64,000 nt of DNA from Glycocaulis abyssi. Lineage in GTDB: Bacteria > Pseudomonadota > Alphaproteobacteria > Caulobacterales > Maricaulaceae. The stretch covers positions 2,753,001-2,817,000 of the forward strand of contig NZ_CP163421.1 in NCBI RefSeq assembly GCF_041429775.1. The letters run 5' to 3'. Below the pieces are notes generated by a model that was given only the letters and a program-made list of their open reading frames with translations, had not been told where the DNA came from and did not search any database. Made by a program: the position numbers and the translations under genes. Positions 34,778 through 43,100 of this stretch are shown piece after piece. Positions within the stretch are counted from its first letter, which is position 1; each line of letters opens with the position of its first letter.

Positions 34778-34984
34778 ATGCCTGAAGACAATAACACATC
34801 TGAACGCGAGTGGGTCCGGCGTATCCTGATCTGGACACTGCCGCTCGATCTGGGCCTTCTGGGTCTTGTGGCCGTGATACTGATGGGCTGGGAGCTGTGG
34901 ACCGGGATCGGGCTGCTGATCGCCGGGGCGCTCGGCACGCTCATGGTGATAGGCCAGCACTACCGGATCGGCCCGGACCGGTAG
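34778..34984 (+). CDS. Small two-helix membrane protein
   Basis: A 68-residue protein with a charged N-terminus (PEDNNTSEREWVRR) and two hydrophobic segments (LIWTLPLDLGLLGLVAVILM and GIGLLIAGALGTLMVIG). A short basic tail closes it. I do not recognise a family. It begins six bases after the crotonase stop and is probably in the same transcript. It ends five bases before the convergent exchanger gene ends. Confidence 0.65.
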   Translation: MPEDNNTSEREWVRRILIWTLPLDLGLLGLVAVILMGWELWTGIGLLIAGALGTLMVIGQHYRIGPDR

Positions 34985-34989
34985 GGCGG

Positions 34990-35997
34990 CTAGCCGAGCG
35001 TGAAATATAGCAGGGCAGCGATATAGGCCGCGTAAATGAGCAGCAGGGCTGCGCCGGTTGTGCGGCCCATCGGCCTGCGCGAAAACACCAGCACCGTCAC
35101 GAAGACCGCGCTGGCCAGGAACACCCACAAATCCAGCTGGAAGAAGCCGGGATCAATGGATACGCCGCCGGCAAATCCGCCTGCGGCCAGGCCAGTAATG
35201 CCGCCCACGGCGAAGATGTTGAAGATGTTCGAGCCGATGACATTGCCGATCGCCATGTCGGCCTGACGGCGCACCGCAGCAACTACAGATGTGGCAAGCT
35301 CTGGCAGCGAAGTGCCGATAGCCAGAAGCGTCAGTCCGATGACGGCTTCGGACACGCCCAGCGTCAGGGCCAGGCTCGCGCCGCCTTCCACGATCAGATT
35401 GGCCCCGATGGGCAGGGCGACAAGGCCGACAATCAGGCTGAACCCGATACCGAGCGCGGATTTAGGCAGGCCCTCCATGGAGTCCACGCCGGTCAGCTCG
35501 GCCACCATGGGATCGTCACGTGACCCCATGGCCACAAAGCCGAGATAGACGATATAGGCGATAATCAGGCCGGTCAGCAGCGCGCCTTCCAGAAGGCTTA
35601 GCGTGCCCGGCGCATTTGCCTCCCAGTCCCAGCACAGGGCGATGAAGAGCAGGGACGCGGCCAGCGCGATCAGCGCATTGGTGCGCACGCCCTTGGCAGT
35701 GGTGCCCATCACCGCGATCAGCGCAGGCAGGCCCAGCACGAGGAAGATATTGGCGATGTTGGAGCCGACAATATTGCCCACGGCAAGGCCCGGCGAACCG
35801 GCAATCGCGGCAAATACGCTGACCACCATTTCCGGCGCGCTGGTGCCAAAGGCGACAATTGTCAGGCCGATCAGCAGCGATGGCACACCGGTACGCTTGG
35901 CGACGGCGGTCGCGCCGCGCACCAGATAGTCGCCACCGAACAGGATGATGATGATGCCGACAATCAGTAGCAGCACATCAAGAAGCGTGGCGGACAT
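34990..35997 (-). CDS. Calcium/sodium antiporter (YrbG/CaCA family)
   Basis: A 335-residue cation exchanger with about ten membrane segments. The two inverted alpha-repeats are clear: FGTSAPEMVVSVFAA with AVGNIVGSNIANIFLVLG in the N-terminal half, and IGTSLPELATSVVAAVRR with AIGNVIGSNIFNIFAVGG in the C-terminal half. The Glu in each S/A-P-E-x-V/A and the G-S-N motifs form the ion sites. It exports Ca2+ in exchange for Na+ (or H+) at the inner membrane. The acidic cytoplasmic loop (GSRDDPMVAELTGVDSMEG) separates the halves. A 26-codon membrane microprotein gene lies 34 bp upstream on the same strand. Confidence 0.93.
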   Translation of the reverse strand: MSATLLDVLLLIVGIIIILFGGDYLVRGATAVAKRTGVPSLLIGLTIVAFGTSAPEMVVSVFAAIAGSPGLAVGNIVGSNIANIFLVLGLPALIAVMGTTAKGVRTNALIALAASLLFIALCWDWEANAPGTLSLLEGALLTGLIIAYIVYLGFVAMGSRDDPMVAELTGVDSMEGLPKSALGIGFSLIVGLVALPIGANLIVEGGASLALTLGVSEAVIGLTLLAIGTSLPELATSVVAAVRRQADMAIGNVIGSNIFNIFAVGGITGLAAGGFAGGVSIDPGFFQLDLWVFLASAVFVTVLVFSRRPMGRTTGAALLLIYAAYIAALLYFTLG

Positions 35998-36031
35998 GAT
36001 CGCTCCGGAGCCGGGGGCTGTCCTTCAGGAC

Positions 36032-36112
36032 CTAGTCGAGGCGCTTGAACTCGATCAGGTTGAAAAGCGCGAAAAGGCCAAAGCAAAGGCCAAGGGCGAT
36101 AAGGGCGGCCAT
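36032..36112 (-). CDS. 26-residue membrane microprotein
   Basis: A very short gene: 26 codons plus TAG, encoding MAALIALGLCFGLF then ALFNLIEFKRLD. It is one hydrophobic helix followed by a short charged tail (E-F-K-R-L-D). TTGGAG lies 10 bases before the ATG, and it is 34 bp upstream of the calcium/sodium antiporter gene on the same strand, so it may share its transcript. Single-helix microproteins of this sort often associate with transporters, but that role here is inference. A chance ORF cannot be excluded at this length, although the ribosome-binding site, the spacing and the coherent helix argue against it. Confidence 0.55.
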   Translation of the reverse strand: MAALIALGLCFGLFALFNLIEFKRLD

Positions 36113-36254
36113 GATGTCTGCTCCAATTGTCTGTTCGCCAGCCTGCTATCGGGCAAGCCGGACTGTTTCAAGCCGTCTATAGCGTGCGTTGCATACTCAC
36201 ACCAGTACGCCGTACCGCAATTTCCTGTTTCCGGTTGACTCACCCGTCAGTGTG

Positions 36255-36262
36255 TTAACCAT
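36255..36262 (+). promoter_or_regulatory. Possible CtrA half-site (TTAACCAT)
   Basis: TTAACCAT is the 8-mer form of a CtrA half-site described in Caulobacter-type bacteria. It lies 56 bp before the start of the next small exported protein gene, in a 205-bp intergenic stretch otherwise without recognisable features. An 8-bp match alone is weak. Confidence 0.3.
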
Positions 36263-36317
36263 AAGCGCACGCCGTCCAGGTGGAACGGTAAAAAGAAACC
36301 AGTCGGGGAGGAGAAGC

Positions 36318-36638
36318 ATGAAAACGTTTGCAGCAGGTGTCGTGGCCACATTGGGCCTTGCCGGATTGTCGTTCGCTGACGGGCCTGGTGGCCATGTCTA
36401 CGACATCAGCATTCCGTCAGCGGATGTCAGCTACTCGACGACGTTTCACGCCGATGGATCGATGACCAACACGCTCGGTCAGGAAGGCAGCTGGACTTTC
36501 GAGGACGGCACGCTGTGCATTGCCACGGACGCTGAGCCGGTCTGCAATCCGTTCGAGCCGGGCGAAGTGGGTGAGAGTGTGACGACCGACGAATGGAGCG
36601 CCGACGGTTCGGAAATGATTATTACCCGTACCGAATAG
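36318..36638 (+). CDS. Small exported acidic protein, unknown
   Basis: A 106-residue protein with a signal peptide (MKTFAAGVVATLGLAGLSFA, cut before DGPGG). The mature part is acidic and beta-rich, with a pattern TTFHADGSMTNTLGQEGSWTFEDGTLCI then EPVCNPFEPGEVGESVTTDEW. The two Cys (in TLCIA and PVCNP) may form a disulfide. The repeated D-G-S turns resemble small exported proteins that are common in Hyphomonadaceae, but I assign no family. GGGGAGGAG gives a strong ribosome-binding site at 36318. A terminator follows. Confidence 0.7.
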   Translation: MKTFAAGVVATLGLAGLSFADGPGGHVYDISIPSADVSYSTTFHADGSMTNTLGQEGSWTFEDGTLCIATDAEPVCNPFEPGEVGESVTTDEWSADGSEMIITRTE

Positions 36639-36662
36639 GTTCAGGCGGTCAGCCGCGTATTG

Positions 36663-36698
36663 AAGGGCCCGTCGTCTTTACAGGCGACGGGTCCTTTC
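36663..36698 (+). terminator. Rho-independent terminator
   Basis: AAGGGCCCGTCG pairs with CGACGGGTCCTT (12 bp, one G-T pair, 10-nt loop) and ends in TTT. It lies 24 bp after the stop of the small exported protein gene. Confidence 0.75.
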
Positions 36699-36786
36699 AT
36701 GTTTGTTAAGCTGCGGGCAAGGAAGGGATGAGCGGCATGAGGGGATGATTGCCGCCAGCCCGGACAGTCTGAGGGAGTTATCTGAC

Positions 36787-37101
36787 ATGAACCGCCTGCT
36801 TCTGCGCCCGTTTTCCGCATCCATGACGCTGGCCCTGTCGGCGATTCTGGCACCGATCCTGCTGGTCATGTTCGCGCTGTTTCAGCCATCATGGCTGCTG
36901 GTGGTTCAGGATGCGTCGGGCGTCGTCTACCGCTTCATCACCAGCACCGATCTGCCGCCGACCTACCGCGCGGCCCTGCGCCAGTGGACCAGCGAACCGC
37001 AATTTACACTGGTGTTTTTCACGATTATCGCCCGGGTCATCATTGCCCTGTTTGCGACCTCGTTCACGATTGCGGTGCGCCCGCTTCTGCGCCGCGACTA
37101 G
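36787..37101 (+). CDS. Small membrane protein, two helices, unknown
   Basis: A 104-residue protein with two hydrophobic segments: ASMTLALSAILAPILLVMFALF near the N-terminus and LVFFTIIARVIIALFATSFTIAV near the C-terminus. A soluble loop between them (QDASGVVYRFITSTDLPPTYRAALRQWTSE) would face the periplasm if both termini are cytoplasmic. I do not recognise a family. The ATG at 36787 is preceded by GAGGGAG; an in-frame start at 36703 lies across the preceding terminator and was rejected. It converges with the entericidin genes at a shared hairpin. Confidence 0.65.
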   Translation: MNRLLLRPFSASMTLALSAILAPILLVMFALFQPSWLLVVQDASGVVYRFITSTDLPPTYRAALRQWTSEPQFTLVFFTIIARVIIALFATSFTIAVRPLLRRD

Positions 37102-37120
37102 TCGCGGGATCCGGCCAGAA

Positions 37121-37155
37121 AAAAGGGCGGCTCGCCTGGTGGAGCCGCCCTCTTT
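37121..37155 (-). terminator. Rho-independent terminator of the entericidin genes (possibly bidirectional)
   Basis: GGGCGGCTC pairs with GAGCCGCCC (9 bp, 8-nt loop). On the minus strand the stem is followed by TTTTTT, and on the plus strand by TCTTT. It lies between the convergent small membrane-protein gene and the first-listed entericidin gene. Confidence 0.8.
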
Positions 37156-37181
37156 CGTGGGTTTCGGAAAGCGCTTTCAGC

Positions 37182-37310
37182 CTAGTCGGCAGCGTCCTCA
37201 ATGGCTTCACCGCCACGCTGGATGTCGCGGCCAGCGCCCTGGATGGTGTTGCAGGCGGCCAGGACAAAAATCATGATGGCCACGCTCATAATCTGAAGGG
37301 TCTCACGCAT
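37182..37310 (-). CDS. Entericidin A/B-like small lipoprotein, copy 1
   Basis: A 42-residue lipoprotein with a hydrophobic signal (METLQIMSVAIMIFVLAAC region; the second residue is Arg), a lipobox V-L-A-A-C, and the entericidin core CNTIQGAGRDIQRGGEAIEDAA. GGAGA lies seven bases before the ATG. After lipidation by Lgt the mature peptide would have only 23 residues, mostly an amphipathic helix. Entericidins are small bacteriolytic or antidote lipoproteins in enterics; in alphaproteobacteria they are common but uncharacterised. It is the last of three tandem paralogues on the minus strand and the most diverged (R-G-G-E-A-I-E-D instead of T-R-x-G-E-x-L). Confidence 0.85.
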   Translation of the reverse strand: MRETLQIMSVAIMIFVLAACNTIQGAGRDIQRGGEAIEDAAD

Positions 37311-37411
37311 CGAATGTCTCCTGTCAACAACCGGCCTTGTGATGCCGCGTATAGAGCGTTAACGCCCGATGCGCGATTTGGCTCCCTTCGCGGGTTGAGG
37401 ATGTTTCCAGA

Positions 37412-37540
37412 TCAGCTCGTGACGTCCTCAAGCACCTCGCCGGTGCGGGTTATGTCACGGCCGACACCTTGAATGGTGTTGCAGGCTGAAAGGCCCAGCG
37501 TCAGCATGGACAGGGCAGCTGCCATAAGCATCCGTTTCAT
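37412..37540 (-). CDS. Entericidin A/B-like small lipoprotein, copy 2
   Basis: A 42-residue lipoprotein: signal MKRMLMAAALSMLTLGLSAC with lipobox G-L-S-A-C, then CNTIQGVGRDITRTGEVLED and a short tail. GGAGAT precedes the ATG at 37540, which I preferred over an in-frame start at 37621. It lies 101 bp from copy 1 and 82 bp from copy 3, so each copy has room for its own promoter or processing site. The mature parts of copies 2 and 3 are nearly identical, which points to recent duplication or strong conservation. Confidence 0.88.
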   Translation of the reverse strand: MKRMLMAAALSMLTLGLSACNTIQGVGRDITRTGEVLEDVTS

Positions 37541-37622
37541 CGTGTGATCTCCATAATGAAGGCCATGAGCGGCCAGGCACGCTGGAAGTATACGCACAGC
37601 GGCCGGATTTGGCCCCGCCATT

Positions 37623-37754
37623 TTACTGGGTCACATCGTCAAGGAACTCGCCGACGCGGGTGATGTCGCGGCCTACGCCCTGAATCGTATTGCACGCGGT
37701 CAGGGCGAGCAGCAGCGCTCCGGCAAGCAGGGCAGATGCAAGCGCTCTCGTCAT
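37623..37754 (-). CDS. Entericidin A/B-like small lipoprotein, copy 3
   Basis: A 43-residue lipoprotein: signal MTRALASALLAGALLLALTAC with lipobox A-L-T-A-C, then CNTIQGVGRDITRVGEFLDD and a short tail. It differs from copy 2 at only a handful of mature positions. The ribosome-binding site (CGGGAA) is weaker than for the other two. It is the first of the tandem genes in the direction of transcription, 92 bp downstream of the M13 peptidase terminator. Confidence 0.86.
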   Translation of the reverse strand: MTRALASALLAGALLLALTACNTIQGVGRDITRVGEFLDDVTQ

Positions 37755-37846
37755 GGCTTTGATTCCCGGAAAAAAACACGTCCCTTGCGCCGTTTTGCCT
37801 GCCGATGATGGACAAAAGCCTAACGCGCAACCTGCCGGGCCATAGC

Positions 37847-37877
37847 AAAACGCCCGGCCGCAGCGGGCCGGGCGTTT
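37847..37877 (-). terminator. Rho-independent terminator after the M13 peptidase gene
   Basis: AACGCCCGGCC pairs with GGCCGGGCGTT (11 bp, 6-nt loop); on the minus strand it ends in TTTT. It lies 26 bp after the peptidase stop and isolates it from the entericidin genes. Confidence 0.85.
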
Positions 37878-37902
37878 GCCATATCGGGCGGGTCTGCCCG
37901 TT

Positions 37903-39990
37903 TTACCAGATGCGTACGCGCTCTTCTGGCGGCAGGTAGAGCTCATGCTCTTCGGTCACGCCAAACGCCTCGTACCAGGCGTCCAGATTACGCACGACGC
38001 CGTTGACGCGGTACATGCCCGGAGAGTGCGGGCCGGTGGCCAGCTGGGCGCGTAGCGCGTCGTCGCGGAACAGGGTGCGCCAGACCTGCGCCCAGGCCAG
38101 GAAGAAGCGCTGGTCGCCGGTATAGCCGTCAATGACCGGCGCTTCGCCGTCCGGATAATTCTCCGCGACATAGTTGCGATACGCCTCATAGGCCATCTGC
38201 ATGCCGCCCAGATCGCCGATATTCTCGCCGAGCGCCACGCGGCCGTTCACGCACTCATCGGGGAAGGGGCAGAAGCCGTTATACTGCTCCACAAGGCGAT
38301 CAGAGCGCTCCACGAAGCGGTCATTGGTCTCTTGCGTCCACCAGTCGCGAATGCGCCCCTCGGCGTCGAAGCGGCGGCCATTATCGTCAAACCCGTGGCC
38401 GATCTCGTGGCCGATGACGGCGCCAATCGCCCCGTAATTCATCGCCGGGTCGGCGTTCATGTCAAAGAAGGGCGCCTGCAAAATGCCCGCCGGGAAGGTG
38501 ATCTGGTTCATCAGCGGGTTGTAGCTTGCGTTCACGATCTGCGGCGGCCAGCTCCACAGGCGCCGGTCGACCGGATCGGGGAAGCGGCGAAGCTGTTCTG
38601 CCCAGGCAAAGTCGGACAGGCGCTGGCGGTTGCCGAAATGGTCCTCGGACCGGATTTCCACCCCGTCATACTCATTCCAGATTTCCGGATAGCCGATGCG
38701 CGGCTCGAAGGTGGACAGCTTGGTCAGAGCCTGCTCGCGGGTCTCCTCATCCATCCACTCGAGACGTTCCAGGCGGCCCCGGAAGCCGTCCACCAGGTTC
38801 TGGATCAGCTCATCCATCTGGCGGCTGGCCTCTGGCGGGAAGTGCCGCTCGACATAGACCTGCCCGACCGGATGGCCGAGCGCGCCATTGACCAGCTGCA
38901 CCCCGCGCAGTTCACGCGTGCGCTGTTCCTCGGTGCCGCTGAGCGTGCGGCCGAAGAACTCGAAGTGCGCCTGATCGAAGGCGGACGGCAGCCACGATGC
39001 CCGCGCGGAGATGAAGTGGAAGCTCAGCCAGGCTTGCAGAAGCTCTGTATCGGCCTGCGCCATAAGCGTCCCGGCATCGGTAATCGCGCTCGGCTGGGAA
39101 ACGACAATCTCGCCCTCGGCCGGCAGGCCACGCGCCTCCAGCGCTGCCTGCAGGTTCAGTTCCGGTGCCAGCGCGAAGAAATCCTCCACGCTCATGCGGT
39201 TATTGGTCAGCGTGACATCGCGCGAATCCTCGCGGGTCCAGTGCGCCTCAGCCAGCGCGGTTTCCAGATCGAGGATCTGCTGCGCGCGTGCTTCGCCGTC
39301 CGGCATGCCGGCCAGCTGGAAAATCTGCGCGATATAGGCGCGGTAGGCATCGCGGTATTCAGGGAAGCGTCCGGTGTCGAGCAGGTAGTAGTCGCGGCTC
39401 GGCAGGCCCAGCCCTGACTGGCCGGTACGCATCACATAGACTTCCGGGTTTTCCGGATCGGGGCTGATCGCTACCCAGTAAGGCGCGTGATAGTCGCGCT
39501 GCGCCATGAGAGCGGCAATTTCCTCGAAGCTCTCTGCTGCTGTGATGGTGTCGAGCCAGGGCCGGGCCGGTTCGAGACCGCGCGCCTCGATGGCGTCCGC
39601 GTTCATCCAGCTGGCGTAGAGGTCGCCGATCAGCTGCTCGTTGGAGCCGGCCGGGCCACCGGCCTCAGCGGCTTCCAGAACAACGTCCTGGACCTGTTGC
39701 TCAACCTCCAGGGCGAGCATGTCAAACACGCCATAGCGCGCGCGGTCGGACGGTATTTCGGTCGTTTCTGCCCAGACGCCGTTGGCGTAGGCGAAGAAGT
39801 TGTCACCGGGCGCGACGTTGCTGTTCATGCCGGCCGTGTCAAAGCCGAATGTGCCAAAACGCGGTTCGCCAGCTGCTTCGGTGGTTTCAGCCACGACAGC
39901 ATCGTCTGCGCCGTCGCTGCCAGCTGTTCCTTGCGTGTCGCACGCCATCAGTGCGGCAATGCAACACCCTGCCAGAAGGAGGTGTCTCAT
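37903..39990 (-). CDS. M13-family zinc metallopeptidase, lipoprotein
   Basis: A 695-residue neprilysin-like endopeptidase. The N-terminus is a lipoprotein signal (MRHLLLAGCCIAALMAC), so it is probably anchored in the envelope. The zinc site is complete: HEIGH at 528-532 (VIGHEIGHGFDDNGRRFD) with the third ligand Glu589 in GENIGDLGG. NASYNPLMNQITFPAGIL is the substrate-binding N-A-x-Y motif. The C-terminal end PEERVRIW matches the family's usual C-x-V-W position but has Val instead of Cys, as expected when the disulfide is absent. It would cut short peptides outside the cytoplasm. It is followed by a terminator and preceded by the RND operon on the same strand. Confidence 0.94.
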   Translation of the reverse strand: MRHLLLAGCCIAALMACDTQGTAGSDGADDAVVAETTEAAGEPRFGTFGFDTAGMNSNVAPGDNFFAYANGVWAETTEIPSDRARYGVFDMLALEVEQQVQDVVLEAAEAGGPAGSNEQLIGDLYASWMNADAIEARGLEPARPWLDTITAAESFEEIAALMAQRDYHAPYWVAISPDPENPEVYVMRTGQSGLGLPSRDYYLLDTGRFPEYRDAYRAYIAQIFQLAGMPDGEARAQQILDLETALAEAHWTREDSRDVTLTNNRMSVEDFFALAPELNLQAALEARGLPAEGEIVVSQPSAITDAGTLMAQADTELLQAWLSFHFISARASWLPSAFDQAHFEFFGRTLSGTEEQRTRELRGVQLVNGALGHPVGQVYVERHFPPEASRQMDELIQNLVDGFRGRLERLEWMDEETREQALTKLSTFEPRIGYPEIWNEYDGVEIRSEDHFGNRQRLSDFAWAEQLRRFPDPVDRRLWSWPPQIVNASYNPLMNQITFPAGILQAPFFDMNADPAMNYGAIGAVIGHEIGHGFDDNGRRFDAEGRIRDWWTQETNDRFVERSDRLVEQYNGFCPFPDECVNGRVALGENIGDLGGMQMAYEAYRNYVAENYPDGEAPVIDGYTGDQRFFLAWAQVWRTLFRDDALRAQLATGPHSPGMYRVNGVVRNLDAWYEAFGVTEEHELYLPPEERVRIW

Positions 39991-40075
39991 CTCGGTTTCC
40001 CCTTTTCGGACCGGTCACAGGACGGCCGGTCCGTCTTTGATTACTAGCGAAAAGCTAGGCTGCACTAACCCTGAT

Positions 40076-40114
40076 GGCCATGGCGGGACGCAGTTTGTGC
40101 GCGCCGCCATGGCC
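40076..40114 (-). terminator. Hairpin after the RND operon, possible terminator
   Basis: GGCCATGGCGG (40076-40086) and CCGCCATGGCC (40104-40114) form an 11-bp perfect stem with a 17-nt loop, 11 bp beyond the RND pump stop. It lacks a T-run, so it may end transcription with Rho or protect the 3' end. A second small hairpin (CTAGC/GCTAG) lies at 40044-40058. Confidence 0.45.
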
Positions 40115-40124
40115 GGTTGCAGTT

Positions 40125-43100
40125 TTATTCAGCGGGTTGCTGGACCTGGCCGATATCGACGTCGGTCCCACTGGTATCGCCTTCATAGCCTGACCCGATG
40201 CCGGCTTGCTTCTCGCCCGTCCAGAGCGAGAGCACGGTACGTTTGATGTCCACGCCGATCGCGTAGAGCGCAGGCACCATGAAGAGGGTCAGGAACAGGG
40301 CGAAGATCACGGCAAACCCGAGTGATACGACCATGGGCTTGAGGAATTGCGCCGCAGTGGAGCGTTCCGCAATCATCGGCAGCACGCCAATGAAGGTGGT
40401 CACGGTCGTCAGAAGGATCGGCCGGAACCGCTGGACGCCCGCGTCCACAAGAGCCTGGAAGGCGCCCACACCGCGTTCGCGCAGCCGGTTCACGAAGTCC
40501 ACCAGCACCAGATTGTCGTTGATGACGATACCGGCTGCTGCCCCGACACCGAACATCGAGAACAACGCGAAGGGCACGCCCAGCAACATATGGCCAAACA
40601 CCGCGCCGGCGAAGGCGAAGGGTATGGCTGTCATAATCAGCAAGGGCTGGGCGTAGGAGCGGAAGGCAACCGCCAGCAGCACGTACATCATGCCGATCAT
40701 GATGATCTGCAGGACGACGATCTCGCCGAGGAACTCCGCCTCACCCTCAGCCTGGCCGATGGCACCGACCGACACGCCCGGATAGCGTTCCTGCCACTCG
40801 GGGAAGAACTCCTCGGTAATCTGACGGCGGATGGCGCGCGCAGCATCGGGATCGCTGACCTCGGCGCTGACCCGCACCGTACGCTGGCGTTCACGGCGCT
40901 GGATGCGGTTGATGCCGGGGGCAAACTCTGCGTCCGCGACGGCCGCCAGCGGTATCTCGCGGCCATCGGGCGTGCGGATACGCACCTGATTTATCGCATC
41001 GAGGCTCTCGCGCGCCTCGCGGGGATAGCGCACCATCACCCTGACATCCTCGCCGCCACGTGGCAGGCGCTGGACTTCCTGACCATAGAATGCCTGGCGG
41101 ACCTGCTGGGTGACATCGGTCAGTGTCAGGCCAAGTGCCTGAGCATCGGGACGCAGGACCAGGCGCAGCTCGTCCGCGGCCGTCTGGAGATTGTCGACCA
41201 CATCATAGGTGGCCGGGAAGCCGCGTAGTGCCTCTTTCAGCTCATTGGCAGCAGCGCGTAAGATGTCGATATCAGGATGGTTGATGGCAAAGTCGATGGC
41301 TGGCCCGACCTCGTTGAGCGTCGCGTCAAAGCGGATTTCCTCTGCATCGGGAACTGCACCCAGTTCGTCACGCAGGCGTTGGGCAATGTCGGCGGAGGGC
41401 AGCCGTCCGGGACGCGCTTCAGGCGGAGCAAGACTGATCCACGCCCGGATCTGGCCTTGCGTGGCCAGTGTGGAGCGGTTGCGGATAACGTCAATCTCGC
41501 CTGGAAACTCTTCCCGGTACGCGTTCTGGACCACAGTCTGCGCTGCCTCCAGCCGTTCGCGGATCTCGTCGGTGCGCTGCCAGGGTGTACCCTCGGCAAG
41601 CTGGATGTTCACCTGGATGAGGTCGCTTTCAATTTCCGGCATGAAGCGGAACGGGACCCGGCCCGTGTTCATCAGCACGATTGCCAGCGCGAACAGGCCG
41701 ATAAAGACGGTGAACGTCGCATAGCGATGGCGCAGGGTCACCGCCAGGAACGGTCCGTAGGCGTGGCGGGAGAACCAGACGAGGCTGTCAGCAATCTTCG
41801 CCTGGAAGCGGATGAAATGACCTGAAATGCCCTTGGGCTCCTGCGGCCGGATATGCGCCAGGTGAGCGGGCAGGATCAGGAAGGCTTCGATCAGCGAGAA
41901 GGTCAGCGCCGCGATCACCACAAGCGAGATCTGCCGGGTGAACTGCACCTCGGGGCCCGACAGCATCATCCAGGGCGCGAACGCCATCATCGAGGTGATG
42001 ACCGCGAACACGACCGGCTTGGCCACCATCTGGACGCCAACCACGGCTGCGGTCAGGCCCTCTTCGCCGCGCTCCACCCTGTTGTGGATGTTCTCCCCGA
42101 CAATGATCGCGTCATCGACGACGACCCCGATCACGATGAGGAAGGCAAACAGTGACAGGAAGTTGAGTGTCACGCCGATGAGCGGCAGCAGCATGAAGGC
42201 GCCGGCAAAGGCCGTCGCGATGCCGATAGTCACCCAGAAGGCCACGATCGGACGCAGGAACAGGATCAGAATGACCAGCACGAGCGCGAGGCCGAGCAGG
42301 GCCGAGCTGCCGATGACGGTCAGCTGCGAGTTGAACTGATCGGCCCCGTCCCACCATTCCGAAATGGTAACGGTTTCGGGCACCTCACGCCGCTTGCGCT
42401 CGATATAGGCGGAGAGCTGGTTTGATACGTCGATAACGTCAGAATTGCCGGTCGACATCAGCGTCAGGAGCACCATCGGCTCGCCGTCGAAGGTCGCCTG
42501 GAAGGGGCGGTCCTCAAGTCCGTCAATCACCGTGGCGATGTCGCGCACGCGGATGACGCCGCCGCCGGGGGTCTGGCGCACGACAATATTGCCGAACTCA
42601 TCGGCGGTATCTGCCAGCTGGCGCGCAGCAAAGCGTACATCGCCCAGATCGGTGCGTACCGAACCTGCAGACAGGTTGAGCGAGCTGGTGGAGACGGCCC
42701 GTGACAGCTCGGCAATCGTGATGCCATAGCGGCGCATATTCTCCTCGGAAATCTCAATCGAGACTTCTTCGGGCAGGCGCGCCTGGATGTTCACAGCGGC
42801 GGCATCGGGTATGGAGGCTGACAGTTCGTTGCGGATTTCGCGGGCAATGCGCTGCAGTTCGCGCCGGTCAATATTGCCGTGAATGGCGATACCGGCGATC
42901 TGGCTTTGTGCCTGCCATTGCGTCACGCGTGGCTGGAAGGCGTCGACGGGCAGGTTGTTGATGGAATCCACCTGCAGCTTGACCGCGTCGAGGAACACTT
43001 TGGGGTCAACCGTGCTGTTGCCCTCGATATTGACCCAGCCACTGCCTTCCACCGCTGTCGCGGTAATGCGGCGCACGCCGTCAACAGCTGTCATTGCCTC

